Shown one piece after another: positions 1-8,943 of a stretch of 64,000 nucleotides of DNA. Positions within the stretch are counted from its first letter, which is position 1. Each line of letters opens with the position of its first letter. The DNA lies in the NCBI GenBank assembly GCA_905480145.1, contig CAJQPA010000008.1:94015-158014 (forward strand), read 5' to 3'. The translations under genes were made by a program, and so were the position numbers. The notes beneath the pieces are model-generated. The model did no database searches. It saw only the letters and a list, made by a program, of their open reading frames with translations, and was not told where the DNA came from. The DNA comes from an uncultured Flavobacteriales bacterium (lineage in GTDB: Bacteria; Bacteroidota; Bacteroidia; Flavobacteriales_D; Crocinitomicaceae).

Positions 1-47
1 GCCTCTCCTACTGCTGCCCCTAATACAATTTGTGTTAATGAATCCAT
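1..47 (-). CDS. YdjM/DUF457-type membrane metal-dependent hydrolase, N-terminal fragment
   Basis: Only the first 15 codons lie in the window; the gene runs off the left edge. The visible N-terminus reads MDSLTQIVLGAAVGE, which is how many Bacteroidota YdjM/DUF457 inner-membrane putative metal-dependent hydrolases begin. The ATG at 47-45 overlaps the stop codon of the upstream gene by one base (TAATG), so the two are probably translationally coupled. The family call comes from recall of this short N-terminus alone; no metal-binding residue can be seen. Confidence 0.6.
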   Translation of the reverse strand, partial: MDSLTQIVLGAAVGE

Positions 48-1219
48 TAGTTTGAGAAATTTGCTTTGAATGGTTTACGTAATTCAAACTCACTCGGAGA
101 GATTGATTGAATAATTGGTTTTAAAAGCAGGTTTGAGACTGTACTTTTATGCTTAATATATAACGTCATGTTAGTTGGCAATGCGCCGATTGAACTTTTT
201 ATTAATTCCGATGTTCTTCCTAGTTGCAGGTCTTTTACTTTAGCACTAATCGCTTGTTCTACATAGTTATATAACAAACGTTGATAAACGTTATGTTTAG
301 TATTGAAAGAATAATCCAGGCCAACATAGTTTGCTTCCAAAGAGTCTCCATTTAGAAAAGATGTGCTAAAGCCTACTAACTCCTCGTTAAGATAAGCTCC
401 TGTAATCGTAAATTCTGTATTTAACTTGTCACTGAATTCAATAAATGAACTAACGTCAAGATTTCCAAAACTAAAGTCGGACTTCTCCAGAACATTATCA
501 AAAAGTTCCTGTAATCGTTCTTTGTTATCAATAATTTGAGTTGTGTTGAGTTGTTTTAGTATGAGGTGATCTGATTTTTTATAAACAGACTTCGCTCGCG
601 TGCGAAATTTAGTCTTCATACTAGATAGATAGTCATCAAATGAAACCCAACTTTCATGAATATCTAAAACCATATTAACATCTACCATAAAGTCCCGATA
701 GCTGAATCTCTTTAATTGTTCTGCAATTGAACTTGATTTAGGCCAGAAATCTTTAAACAAAGTAACGGATGCTTTATCTTTTATTTTTTCTTCTGACTTA
801 AGGTGGCTGGTAACACTGTCGATTTCTTCCATCGCCTCTTGTGAAGTTATTGAAGTGTCCCAAAGAAAACCATTCTCGCCATCAGCAAATACACTTCCAC
901 AAACTAAAACATTAATCGTCAGTGCCTCTGTCAGTTTTTTTGATAAGTGGTAACTTAATTTGCATAACTGAGCAGAATATACTTTTCGCTTGTCAACAAA
1001 TTGAACTAATTGAAAAACAGAGATTAGAACCGGTGTTTGCTCAGAGTTGTAAGATATTTCATAAAAGAAATCAATCTTATTTTTCATCGCTACTTCTATT
1101 GAGGAAAGGTAATTGATAGACAGGTAAATATTTCTCCCACCTCGCACTTTTTCCCAGTCCTCTTTAGGTATTGACTCCACATTCTTAAAAATAGAACGTG
1201 TAAATATATTTTTTGACAT
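47..1219 (-). CDS. GNAT/FemAB-like acyltransferase (BioF2-like)
   Basis: A 390-residue soluble protein with no signal peptide. The C-terminal half (about residues 190-370) has the pattern of the BioF2-like/FemAB-like GNAT fold: a basic stretch (KTKFRTRAKSVYKKS), then an acceptor region (ELVGFSTSFLNGDSLEANYVGL), then a final LQLGRTSELIKSSIGALP segment that is common in Bacteroidota peptidoglycan- or lipid-linked acyltransferases. The substrate cannot be read from the sequence. It starts at ATG 1219 and is followed, with a one-base overlap, by the truncated YdjM-like gene. A TAATTTTG box lies about 25 bases upstream of the start. Confidence 0.6.
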   Translation of the reverse strand: MSKNIFTRSIFKNVESIPKEDWEKVRGGRNIYLSINYLSSIEVAMKNKIDFFYEISYNSEQTPVLISVFQLVQFVDKRKVYSAQLCKLSYHLSKKLTEALTINVLVCGSVFADGENGFLWDTSITSQEAMEEIDSVTSHLKSEEKIKDKASVTLFKDFWPKSSSIAEQLKRFSYRDFMVDVNMVLDIHESWVSFDDYLSSMKTKFRTRAKSVYKKSDHLILKQLNTTQIIDNKERLQELFDNVLEKSDFSFGNLDVSSFIEFSDKLNTEFTITGAYLNEELVGFSTSFLNGDSLEANYVGLDYSFNTKHNVYQRLLYNYVEQAISAKVKDLQLGRTSELIKSSIGALPTNMTLYIKHKSTVSNLLLKPIIQSISPSEFELRKPFKANFSN

Positions 1220-1244
1220 TGAGTATTTCTTATTTTCTTGAAAG

Positions 1245-1252
1245 CAAAATTA
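1245..1252 (-). promoter_or_regulatory. -7 promoter box for the BioF2-like gene
   Basis: On the minus strand this reads TAATTTTG, matching the Bacteroidota primary sigma -7 consensus TAnnTTTG, 25 bases before the ATG at 1219. I see no TTG/TTTG at the expected -33 spacing. Confidence 0.45.
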
Positions 1253-1313
1253 ATACAATCAGACCAAGATTTTTAAACTTTATGTCTAATGGTTCAAATA
1301 ATAGATAAACAGG

Positions 1314-2708
1314 CTATCTTTTTTGAATTTTCACTTCAAAATTACTAGGCATCATTGTGAATGCCATGATCTCTTTAATATCTTCTTGAGGAGTCTTCGC
1401 GCTAATCTTGAAATTTTTAATAAGCATTGAAAGGACCATTTTCATTTCAAGCATAGCTAAATTCCTACCAGGACAAAAACGTGGACCTGAACCAAAAGGA
1501 GTGAAAGCATTTGTATTATGGTGCGGACATGGACTCCCCTTCTTCATCCATCTTTCTGGAATCATTTCCGAAGCTTTCGAGAAATTCTCATCTCTAGTAT
1601 AGCTGCTTCTCATGTGGGTCAGTAAACGCTCTCCTTTTTTGAACTCGTATCCTTTAATCACAGTGTCTTCTAAAGGTTCAAAAAGCATAATTGGCGCAAC
1701 AGGTTTTAATCTCATTGCCTCCATTATTACGGCTTCCGTATATTTCATTTCTGTATGAAGTGAAAAAGAATCCATAAAAGGTTTGTCTCCAAGAATAGTA
1801 TTCACTTCTTGGAAACATTTTTCTTGAATATCTGGTCTTTCAATCAATATTGAAGCGGCCCAAGCTAAAGAATGAGACGTGGTATCTTCTCCGGCTAATA
1901 ATATGGTCAATAAGTTTCCGGTAACATCTTTATTTTCCATTCCTCCTTCTTCGTCTGCAGCAATTAATATTGCGTCCAGCATATTCTCAGGACTATCTTT
2001 CAAGTTAGGATTTTCAATTATTCTTTTTTTACCATCCGATACAAAATCGTTGACAATCATTTGGATAGCTTCACAGGCTTTATCAAACTCTTTATCGACT
2101 TTTGTTCTAAGTAGTTTGTGAAAAGGAATTGGAGAATTAATTCGTTTAAATATTGTGGGAAATATTTTCTCCATATGATCCTGAATAACGCTGCCACTTT
2201 GTTCTTGGGTGTTCATGTCAATACCAAATGCTAAGCTTGTTGTTACGTCTACAGTAAAGCGAAACAAGTCTTGTTGAATGTTGGCCTCTCCACTTAAAGA
2301 TGCCGCTTTCTCCCACTTGTTAAATAATCTCTCAGTCGATGTTAAAATAGAAGGAAAAAAAGTTTGTTGATGCTTGACATCTAAACCTTTTGTAATGATT
2401 TTTCGTTGCAGTTTCCATTCATCTCCTTCTGCAGTGAAAAGCCCGTGAGCTCCTGCGTCTTTTAGGATATTACCCATCTTCTGTTGGCGAATAAACAAAT
2501 CAGGTCGCTCTTTAAGAATTTCTGCTATTATTTCATAATCAAGAATACCAATGAGCTGTATATGACCGAGTCGAAACTTAAAAACATCTCCAAACTCTTC
2601 ACCCCATTTTTGGATATCATTATGAATCGTATCCGATTTTACTTGTAATAGATTTCCTAATAAAGGAATACCTTTAGGTCCAGGAAGTTTAGCAGAGCAA
2701 ATAGGCAT
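1314..2708 (-). CDS. Cytochrome P450
   Basis: A 464-residue soluble P450, a heme-thiolate monooxygenase. Landmarks are in order: proline-rich LPGPKGIPLLGNL at residues 8-20, I-helix oxygen-binding AGEDTT at 272-277, K-helix ExxR at E330-R333, and heme loop FGSGPRFCPG at 405-414 with axial ligand C412. There is no N-terminal membrane anchor, as expected for a bacterial enzyme. It needs external electron donors, and no ferredoxin or reductase gene is adjacent. It begins 15 bp after the RhlE-like helicase stop, so it is probably cotranscribed with it. The substrate is unknown; lipids, carotenoids or terpenoids are common in bacterial P450s but nothing here decides. Confidence 0.95.
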   Translation of the reverse strand: MPICSAKLPGPKGIPLLGNLLQVKSDTIHNDIQKWGEEFGDVFKFRLGHIQLIGILDYEIIAEILKERPDLFIRQQKMGNILKDAGAHGLFTAEGDEWKLQRKIITKGLDVKHQQTFFPSILTSTERLFNKWEKAASLSGEANIQQDLFRFTVDVTTSLAFGIDMNTQEQSGSVIQDHMEKIFPTIFKRINSPIPFHKLLRTKVDKEFDKACEAIQMIVNDFVSDGKKRIIENPNLKDSPENMLDAILIAADEEGGMENKDVTGNLLTILLAGEDTTSHSLAWAASILIERPDIQEKCFQEVNTILGDKPFMDSFSLHTEMKYTEAVIMEAMRLKPVAPIMLFEPLEDTVIKGYEFKKGERLLTHMRSSYTRDENFSKASEMIPERWMKKGSPCPHHNTNAFTPFGSGPRFCPGRNLAMLEMKMVLSMLIKNFKISAKTPQEDIKEIMAFTMMPSNFEVKIQKR

Positions 2709-2723
2709 ATTGTGTTGTATAAG

Positions 2724-3998
2724 TTATCGTCTTCTCTTGTTTCGATTGTTCCCTCCAGAATTACCTCTGGCCGCTTTGCTTTTCTTACGAGCCTCTTTTC
2801 TTTTTTGATCCATTTTCGCATAACTTTTTTTCAATTCTTCATATTCAGCAACCGCCGAATTTGTTATTGGAAATGGGTGGTCGTTAATCACATCAATCTT
2901 TTTATTTACAAGCTTTTCAATGTCCTTTAAATAAGGTCTTTCATCGATATCACATAGTGAAATAGATAGCCCGCTCGCTCCTGCGCGACCGGTTCTTCCA
3001 ATTCTATGAACATAAGTTTCTGGTTCGTTTGGGAGGTCGTAATTTAAAACATAGGCCAAAGAGTCAATGTCTATTCCTCTAGCGGCAATATCTGTTGCTA
3101 CCAAAACCCTCTTCTTTCCAGCTTTAAATTCTGCTAACGCTCTTTCACGAGCTCCTTGACTTTTGTCTCCATGAATAGCAGCAGAAGGAATGTTAGCTTT
3201 ATCCAGTACTTTTGCTAAACGATCTGCACCTCTTTTGGTTCTGGAAAAAACAAGCATACTAATGATTGCTTTATCATTTAGAATATGCTTTAGTAAATCT
3301 TTTTTCTGAGGTTTTAAGACGTGATAGACTACTTGCTTTACGGTGTCAGCAGTTGAAGATACTGGATCAACTTTAATTTGCTCAGGCCTGTGTAATATTT
3401 TCTTTGCTAAGTCAGCAATTACCAGCGGCATTGTTGCTGAAAAGAACATTGTCTGTTTCTGCTTTGGTAATTTAGGTAGAATCTTATTGATGTCATGGAT
3501 GAATCCCATGTCAAGCATTCTATCTGCCTCGTCAAGTACAAAAAAATCAACATGATTCAAATTGATATATCCTTGATTCATTAAATCTAACAAACGACCA
3601 GGAGTAGCCACCAAAATGTCAACTCCTTCGCGAAGTCTTTGTACCTGTGGACCTTGGCTAACTCCACCGAAAATAACGACGTGCTTCAATCCAAGCCCTT
3701 TCCCATAATCCCTTATGCTATCGGCGATTTGTGCTGCTAACTCTCTAGTTGGAGTTAATATTAATGCCTTGATTGGTCGCTTACTGCTATTGTCATTTCT
3801 TGACTTGCTAATAAGTTGTAATAAAGGAATTGAAAATGCTGCTGTTTTCCCTGTGCCCGTCTGAGCACAGCCTAATATATCTTTTCCCTGTAAAGCTAAA
3901 GGAATGGCTTGTTGTTGTATTGGTGTTGGTTCTGAGTAGCCTAGCTTCTCTAAAGATCCTAATATTTCGGGTAAAAGCCCTAATTCTGTAAATTTCAT
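2724..3998 (-). CDS. rhlE: DEAD-box RNA helicase, RhlE type
   Basis: An ATP-dependent RNA helicase of about 424 residues, with roles in RNA remodelling, ribosome assembly or cold adaptation. All core motifs are present: Q motif ([14 protein letters not shown]), Walker [19 protein letters not shown] ([10 protein letters not shown]), SAT (FFSATMP) and HRIGRTGR. A short basic tail rich in K, R and N ends the protein, as in RhlE relatives. An alternative in-frame TTG at 4004 lies two codons upstream, but ATG 3998 is preferred because a TATCTTTG -7 box covers 4009-4002, only 3 nt before the ATG. The P450 gene follows closely. Confidence 0.93.
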   Translation of the reverse strand: MKFTELGLLPEILGSLEKLGYSEPTPIQQQAIPLALQGKDILGCAQTGTGKTAAFSIPLLQLISKSRNDNSSKRPIKALILTPTRELAAQIADSIRDYGKGLGLKHVVIFGGVSQGPQVQRLREGVDILVATPGRLLDLMNQGYINLNHVDFFVLDEADRMLDMGFIHDINKILPKLPKQKQTMFFSATMPLVIADLAKKILHRPEQIKVDPVSSTADTVKQVVYHVLKPQKKDLLKHILNDKAIISMLVFSRTKRGADRLAKVLDKANIPSAAIHGDKSQGARERALAEFKAGKKRVLVATDIAARGIDIDSLAYVLNYDLPNEPETYVHRIGRTGRAGASGLSISLCDIDERPYLKDIEKLVNKKIDVINDHPFPITNSAVAEYEELKKSYAKMDQKRKEARKKSKAARGNSGGNNRNKRRR

Positions 3999-4001
3999 GC
4001 T

Positions 4002-4009
4002 CAAAGATA
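4002..4009 (-). promoter_or_regulatory. -7 box directly abutting the rhlE start
   Basis: TATCTTTG on the minus strand (consensus TAnnTTTG) ends 3 nt before ATG 3998. If transcription starts the usual few bases downstream, the mRNA would have essentially no leader. Confidence 0.5.
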
Positions 4010-4161
4010 CGGTTTAATAAGTAGAACTTACTTTCTTCGAAATGAGGTTATACAATTAGAATGTTATTAAATATCGGTTTTAACATGACTTATCTTTCCA
4101 TAGTATTAAACGCATATTTAACTTTTAGTAGGTCTTTTCTTGAAACTGAAATTGCAATAAG

Positions 4162-4551
4162 CTAAAAAGGCCAGTTGGAAAAACCTCCTTTTAAGTCATA
4201 AACTTCTGAAAACCCAAGTTCTTTAAGGATTTTTGAGGCTTTTCCACTTCTCCCTCCAGAATGACAGTAAATCAATGTTTCTGTTTGTTTATTCAATTCT
4301 GATATTTTTTCTGAGAAATCAGAAGCATAATAATCAATGTTAATTGCTCCTGCAATACTTCCCGCTGCAAATTCATCTGGAGTTCTAACGTCAACAATTT
4401 GAACTGAAGGATTTTCTAATTTCTTATTGAATGTTTTCGCATCAATTACTTCAACCACGCTGATTAATTCTGATTTTTCATTTTTGTTTTGCGCTTCAGA
4501 GCATGAGATAATCAAAACTGTTGCAATCATAAAAAGGAATACTTTCTTCAT
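4162..4551 (-). CDS. Rhodanese-domain lipoprotein
   Basis: A 129-residue single-domain rhodanese with a lipoprotein signal; the lipobox ends at C17 (LIISC). The active-site loop YCHSGGRSGKA has the catalytic cysteine at about C96, and the upstream DVRTPDEF motif (about 54-61) is typical. It should sit anchored in the envelope facing the periplasm and act as a sulfurtransferase or thiol carrier. The physiological sulfur donor or acceptor is not indicated by its neighbours. It is transcribed alone, divergent from the DUF4268 gene. Confidence 0.9.
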   Translation of the reverse strand: MKKVFLFMIATVLIISCSEAQNKNEKSELISVVEVIDAKTFNKKLENPSVQIVDVRTPDEFAAGSIAGAINIDYYASDFSEKISELNKQTETLIYCHSGGRSGKASKILKELGFSEVYDLKGGFSNWPF

Positions 4552-4623
4552 AATACTAATGTTAATTTATTGCAAAATAGGATTTTTTTGTGGTTGGATC
4601 ATTCATTACTATTATTATAAGCG

Positions 4624-4631
4624 TATTTTTG
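4624..4631 (+). promoter_or_regulatory. -7 promoter box for the DUF4268 gene
   Basis: TATTTTTG matches TAnnTTTG, 21 bases before ATG 4653. It argues for that start and against any upstream in-frame codon. Confidence 0.5.
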
Positions 4632-4652
4632 CAGATCTATCAATACATATAC

Positions 4653-5117
4653 ATGTTATCAAAAGAAGATTTAAAGGAAAAGAACAGCGTGTTTTGGGAA
4701 GCTTTTCGAAAAGAAATGAACAATGAGTCATCGGTTTCTGGACGGCAAATAAATTGGATAAACTACCCTACCGATGTCAAGGATATTTATGTAAGAATGG
4801 AGGTTGATGGCAATGGTGCTCGAGTTTGTTTTGATATCCAACCTAAAAGTGATGATATCCGTTCTATATTGTGGGAACAAATGACAGAACTAAAAGCTGT
4901 TATGGAGAATGAAATGCAAATTGAGGCGAATTGGAATGAAGAAAGTCATTATTGGAATGGTCGCTTAATTTCTAGAATCAAATGGGAGAATAATGATTTG
5001 GACTATTACAAGTCTGAAGACATTCCTAAAGTTATAGAATTCTTAAAAGATAAATTAATCCGATTTGATAAATTTTATCAAGAATATAAAGATGTTATTG
5101 TGAACCTAGCCAGTTAA
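4653..5117 (+). CDS. DUF4268 domain protein
   Basis: A cytoplasmic protein of about 154 residues that matches the DUF4268 family as I recall it. That family occurs alone or at the end of larger nuclease- or restriction-associated proteins. Visible features are the start LSKEDLKEKNSVFWEAF, a central WINYPTDVKD, and a C-terminal helix ending near KFYQEY. The reading frame is open for 21 codons further upstream, but that stretch crosses the TATTTTTG promoter box, so ATG 4653 is chosen. The function is unknown. No restriction genes are nearby, so a defence role is not supported here. Confidence 0.75.
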   Translation: MLSKEDLKEKNSVFWEAFRKEMNNESSVSGRQINWINYPTDVKDIYVRMEVDGNGARVCFDIQPKSDDIRSILWEQMTELKAVMENEMQIEANWNEESHYWNGRLISRIKWENNDLDYYKSEDIPKVIEFLKDKLIRFDKFYQEYKDVIVNLAS

Positions 5118-5128
5118 TTGGTTTTAAC

Positions 5129-5136
5129 TATTTTTG
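5129..5136 (+). promoter_or_regulatory. -7 box directly abutting the start of the choice-of-anchor J gene
   Basis: TATTTTTG is followed by AATT and then ATG 5141, another box ending 4 nt before a start codon. Confidence 0.45.
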
Positions 5137-5140
5137 AATT

Positions 5141-5941
5141 ATGATTAAAGAACTATTTTTTACAACTGCTCTATTGCTTTCGGCAGCGGCGAACGCTCAA
5201 ACAGAAATTTACAACGAGGATTTTCAATCGGGATTTCCAATAAATTATTCTATTGTCAACAATGATGGTATGACACCAGCTACTGCAGTTTCTGATTTTA
5301 CAGACGCTTGGGTATTGCTATCTGATCCTGATAACGACTCAGATACAATAGTGGGGTCCACTTCATTTTTTGAAACTCCAGGCAGAGCTGACCGTTGGTT
5401 AATTTCATCAGCCATTTCCTTGAGTGCATTTGGAAATATGCTATACTGGGAAGCTCGTTCTCACGACCCTTCATTTCCCGATGATTATTATGTATTAGTT
5501 TCAAGAACAGACACCCAACTCTCTAGCTTTACAGATACCGTTGCATCAGTACTCAACGAACTTGAAGGGTGGCAAGCCCGATCAGCCAATCTAAGCGAGT
5601 ATGATTTGGACAATGAAACAATCTATGTGGCATTTGTTAATACGACCATAGATGGCTTTAAATTGTATATAGATGATATCAGAGTCGAGGTTGAAGATCC
5701 TGCGGGAATCCATGAATTAGTTCAGACTAATGTTACAACATTCCCAAATCCATCAATTGACTATATTGAAGTTTCTGGTAACAAAACATTTAACAACTAT
5801 AAAATATTTTCTCTTTCTGGTGAAATAATTATTGATAGCACTGATTCAAGGATTGACGTTACTCGATTAGAAGCTGGAAATTATTTAATGGTGGCTGAAG
5901 GAGACGATTCAATCGGAAGAGCTAGCTTTATTAAGCTATAG
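5141..5941 (+). CDS. Secreted choice-of-anchor J protein with T9SS sorting domain
   Basis: A 266-residue exported protein. It has a signal peptide (residues 1-19, ending SAAANAQ) and a cleaved-adhesin/choice-of-anchor J beta-sandwich at about residues 24-185, with EDFQSGFPINYSIVN at its start and LYIDDIRVEV at its end. A type A T9SS C-terminal sorting domain follows at about 195-266 (FPNPSIDYIEV ... LEAGNYLMV). The predicted fate is the cell surface or the medium through the type IX system. The binding target is unknown; this fold is common in adhesins and next to peptidases. Its 3' end overlaps the convergent lipoprotein gene by 6 bases. Confidence 0.85.
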   Translation: MIKELFFTTALLLSAAANAQTEIYNEDFQSGFPINYSIVNNDGMTPATAVSDFTDAWVLLSDPDNDSDTIVGSTSFFETPGRADRWLISSAISLSAFGNMLYWEARSHDPSFPDDYYVLVSRTDTQLSSFTDTVASVLNELEGWQARSANLSEYDLDNETIYVAFVNTTIDGFKLYIDDIRVEVEDPAGIHELVQTNVTTFPNPSIDYIEVSGNKTFNNYKIFSLSGEIIIDSTDSRIDVTRLEAGNYLMVAEGDDSIGRASFIKL

Positions 5942-6358
5942 TTCCATAAAAGGTTTTAATTGCAGCCCAAGCTGAGAATCTGATTCTTTGGCTGGCTTGA
6001 GTGATATGCTATCTTCAAATATATAATGCATGTTATATACCCATGATTCTTTTGAGAAATCAATGCGTAATTCTTGAGCTTTAGAATCTACATTGAAGAC
6101 ACCTTTTTTTGATTGACCTGTCCCTAGATTCTTGAAGGGAATAAAATCACATACTCCACTCTTGTGAAATATAATAATGTCCTTGTCTAAATGGGTATTA
6201 GAAGAGATCACAGCCCCTTCAAATATGACCTTGTTTACGACCCAAACTTTACTGTTGTCATCATGGAATAGATTCCTATAATCAACATTATTAAAGTCAA
6301 TTCCAGCAGTGCATGAGCTGAAAGTTATTAAAATTAGTATTTGAATATAACTTCTCAT
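5936..6358 (-). CDS. Small putative lipoprotein of unknown function
   Basis: About 140 residues, with a short lipoprotein signal (MRSYIQILILITFSSC, lipid Cys about 16). I do not recognise the rest, a probable small beta-rich domain (VWVVNKVIFEGAVISSN ... DIIIFHKSGVCDFIPFKN). The ATG at 6358 overlaps the stop of the upstream lipoprotein gene by one base (TGATG), indicating coupling; a TTG codon immediately upstream is less likely as start. The two lipoproteins are probably cotranscribed and may work together. Confidence 0.7.
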   Translation of the reverse strand: MRSYIQILILITFSSCTAGIDFNNVDYRNLFHDDNSKVWVVNKVIFEGAVISSNTHLDKDIIIFHKSGVCDFIPFKNLGTGQSKKGVFNVDSKAQELRIDFSKESWVYNMHYIFEDSISLKPAKESDSQLGLQLKPFMEL

Positions 6359-7002
6359 CAAAACAACATGCCATTAGAAATTAGAATCTGGTAAACATCT
6401 TTAGAAATACTTTCTTTCGCATTTGCTTTAACAGGACCATTTCCACCACCTCCATAAATAGCTTCAACTGATTCAAATCGAAATCGATTCTCTTTCCATA
6501 GAAACAAACAGTTAAAATGAGCCTCCTCATCAGGAATAAAGAATCGAATGATAATATCATCGACATTACCCTCATTACTTCTTGTCCCTATTAAATTGCC
6601 TCTAAATCCATTCACTTTTACAAGCTTACCGCCTTCTCTTTCAAAGGCAATCAAGTGTCGCATAGGTAAAGCTACTTTTTGCCCTTTCATGACCGTTAAT
6701 GCTTTTACTTGAAGAAGAAAGGCTTCAGGAACTGCTTTAGTTTTATTTAATTCTAACACTTTATAATTACGATAACTGCATGGCGAAACTATAGATGTAT
6801 CGGATTGATAAAAATTGCAAACATCCAATTCGCGTAATAGCATACTATCGACAACTGACAACTTATGTTCAGAATTGAACAAGGTCTCAATTGCTGAAAT
6901 TTGTCCAATTGTACTTTGCTTTTTCTTCTCTATTTGTTCTTCACAAGAAAAAAGTAAAATTGATAGAAGTAAAATAGATATTGTTCTCATGGTAAAGCTC
7001 AT
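6358..7002 (-). CDS. Putative lipoprotein of unknown function
   Basis: About 214 residues (210 if the ATG at 6990 is used), with a lipoprotein signal (RTISILLLSILLFSC). The mature part is soluble; a CSYRNYKVLELNK stretch and a late RFFIPDEEAHFNCLFLWKE stretch are its most distinctive segments. No family was recognised. It lies 20 bp after the HMG-CoA lyase-like gene and is coupled to the next lipoprotein. It may therefore be the third gene of a pyrD-lyase-lipoprotein-lipoprotein unit, though a separate promoter cannot be excluded. Confidence 0.7.
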   Translation of the reverse strand: MSFTMRTISILLLSILLFSCEEQIEKKKQSTIGQISAIETLFNSEHKLSVVDSMLLRELDVCNFYQSDTSIVSPCSYRNYKVLELNKTKAVPEAFLLQVKALTVMKGQKVALPMRHLIAFEREGGKLVKVNGFRGNLIGTRSNEGNVDDIIIRFFIPDEEAHFNCLFLWKENRFRFESVEAIYGGGGNGPVKANAKESISKDVYQILISNGMLF

Positions 7003-7022
7003 AATTCAAATGTGAAAATTAG

Positions 7023-7874
7023 TTACGGAAAAGTGACTTGAGCAGTTTGCAGAGTTTTGGCGAAAGCATCCTCATCAATATTCGTCTTGATGTTATTTTT
7101 ATCAAACCAATCTAACATCAACTCTGTTGGCATGTTTCCAGTTAAGTCATTTGTTGCCATTGGACACCCGCCTAGACCTTTTATAGCGCCATCAAATCGA
7201 TAACAGCCTGAATTAAATGCAGCTTCAACTAGACTTTGAGCCTCTTCTCTAATAGTGTGCAAATGTGCTCCAAATTCAATTTTGGGAAAAGAGGGAATTA
7301 AAGTTGAAAAAAGGGAGGTAACCATTTCGGCACTAGCAGCACCAATTGTGTCTGAAACTGCTTGAATATTAATACCTAGCTTATCATATAGTTTTTCAGA
7401 CCAATTTGCAACAATATCTGGATGCCACTCTTCCTGATATGGATTGCCAAACCCCATTGATAAATACAAAACAACTTCTTTATTGTTTTTGTCTGCCAGT
7501 TCTTTGATGGCTTCAACACGATGAAATGATTCTTCAATTGTTGAATTTGTATTTCTTTTTTGAAATTCTTCTGAAACTGAAAAAGGATAGCCTAAATAGT
7601 TAATTCGTTCAAAAGAGCAAGCATCTTTAGCACCTCTTTCATTTGCGACGATTGCTAACAATTTCGAGTTAGAATCATCTAATTTATCAAGAACTTCTGC
7701 CGTGTCGCGCAATTGAGGGATAGCTTTTGGAGAAACAAAACTTCCAAAGTCAACTGTGTCGAAATTACACTTCAATATATCATTAATGTAAGTGATTTTT
7801 TTTTCGGTTGGAATAAAATCATGCAAACCCTGCATCGCATCCCTAGGGCACTCAATTAGTTTTAAATCTTTCAT
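7023..7874 (-). CDS. HMG-CoA lyase-like protein (DRE-TIM metallolyase)
   Basis: 283 residues. The family cleaves 3-hydroxy-3-methylglutaryl-CoA to acetyl-CoA and acetoacetate, the last step of leucine catabolism. Supporting motifs are the N-terminal ECPRDAMQG (catalytic Arg and metal Asp, canonical PRDGLQ), SDTIGAAS, and the active-site loop GLGGCPMATNDLTGNMPTE with its cysteine and late metal-ligand Asn. The HCHDTYGQA stretch of classical enzymes is here HLHTIREEA: both metal histidines are kept but the following Asp-Thr-Tyr is changed. It starts 5 bp after pyrD and is very likely cotranscribed with it. A related aldolase-type lyase with a different acyl-CoA substrate is possible. Confidence 0.82.
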   Translation of the reverse strand: MKDLKLIECPRDAMQGLHDFIPTEKKITYINDILKCNFDTVDFGSFVSPKAIPQLRDTAEVLDKLDDSNSKLLAIVANERGAKDACSFERINYLGYPFSVSEEFQKRNTNSTIEESFHRVEAIKELADKNNKEVVLYLSMGFGNPYQEEWHPDIVANWSEKLYDKLGINIQAVSDTIGAASAEMVTSLFSTLIPSFPKIEFGAHLHTIREEAQSLVEAAFNSGCYRFDGAIKGLGGCPMATNDLTGNMPTELMLDWFDKNNIKTNIDEDAFAKTLQTAQVTFP

Positions 7875-7879
7875 AATTA

Positions 7880-8914
7880 TTAATTTTTAGAATTAATAAT
7901 GGCTTTATTAATCTTTTTAATTAGCCCAGGTCCTTCATAGATGAAGCCAGTATAAAGTTGAATAAGGTCTGCTCCTGCCTCGATCTTCTCTAAAGCATCT
8001 TCAGCAGAATGAATTCCACCTACACCTATTATAGGAAATGCTTTATTTGATTTTTCGGCAAGGTAGCGAATAACATCTGTTGACCTATTTTTGACCGGTT
8101 TCCCAGATAAACCTCCTGGTCCAATAGAATCCACCAAGGCATTAGAACTTTTCAAGTCATCACGTGAAATTGTCGTGTTGCTTGCTATCACACCATCTAG
8201 GTTTACTTCTTTTATTATTTCGATAATATCATCCAATTGCTCGTTCGTTAAATCAGGTGCAATTTTAAGTAGTATAGGCTTCCTCTGCTCTTTTGCAGTA
8301 TTCGCAGCTTGTAAAGCTCGTAACAATGCTGTTAATGGTTCTTTCTCCTGAAGCGCCCTTAGGTTTGGAGTATTCGGAGACGAAACATTAACCACAAAAT
8401 AATCGACATACGGAAATAAGGCTTCAAATGAAATTAGATAATCATCAACAGCATCTTCATTAGGAGTAATTTTATTTTTCCCAATATTACCACCAATAAT
8501 GACATCTGTTTTCCTTTTTTTTAAATTGGCAATAGCATTTTGAACACCGAGATTGTTAAACCCCATGCGATTAATAATAGCATTATCTTTTTGCAACCTA
8601 AACAATCGAGGTTTGGGATTTCCATCTTGTCCTAAAGGTGTAACGGTGCCAATTTCAATGAAGCCAAATCCACAATAACTTAAATCATTATACATGGATG
8701 CATTTTTATCAAAACCCGCAGCTAGACCGACAGGATTTTTAAACTTGAGACCAAATAATTCTTTCTCTAATGACTTAGATTCGATTGAATATAATTTCTT
8801 CCAAATAAACTTCATACCGGGAATAGATAGGACATTCTTTAGTAGTTTAGATGTCGTATAATGTATTTTTTCTGGATCAAACTTAAATAAGAAAAAACGA
8901 ATAATTTTATACAT
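7880..8914 (-). CDS. pyrD: Dihydroorotate dehydrogenase (quinone), class 2
   Basis: 344 residues; oxidises dihydroorotate to orotate in pyrimidine synthesis, passing electrons to membrane quinone via FMN. The N-terminal amphipathic extension (about residues 1-50, [15 protein letters not shown]) marks the membrane-associated class 2. Motifs include [34 protein letters not shown] and [11 protein letters not shown] with the class 2 catalytic Ser, and the C-terminal phosphate loop [16 protein letters not shown]. It starts 18 nt after a TATCTTTG box that directly follows the terminator of the preceding gene. Confidence 0.96.
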   Translation of the reverse strand: MYKIIRFFLFKFDPEKIHYTTSKLLKNVLSIPGMKFIWKKLYSIESKSLEKELFGLKFKNPVGLAAGFDKNASMYNDLSYCGFGFIEIGTVTPLGQDGNPKPRLFRLQKDNAIINRMGFNNLGVQNAIANLKKRKTDVIIGGNIGKNKITPNEDAVDDYLISFEALFPYVDYFVVNVSSPNTPNLRALQEKEPLTALLRALQAANTAKEQRKPILLKIAPDLTNEQLDDIIEIIKEVNLDGVIASNTTISRDDLKSSNALVDSIGPGGLSGKPVKNRSTDVIRYLAEKSNKAFPIIGVGGIHSAEDALEKIEAGADLIQLYTGFIYEGPGLIKKINKAIINSKN

Positions 8915-8931
8915 AGGTTATTGTTTAAATG

Positions 8932-8939
8932 CAAAGATA
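8932..8939 (-). promoter_or_regulatory. -7 promoter box of pyrD, fused to the upstream terminator T-tract
   Basis: TATCTTTG on the minus strand. The T-run of the preceding hairpin terminator (8944-8968) runs straight into this box, so one gene's stop signal and the next gene's start signal share bases. Confidence 0.5.
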
Positions 8940-8943
8940 AAAA

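Noticed and set aside
4653..5117. DUF4268 protein as part of a restriction or defence system
   Set aside because: No nuclease, methyltransferase or other defence gene is adjacent; neighbours are a rhodanese and a T9SS protein.
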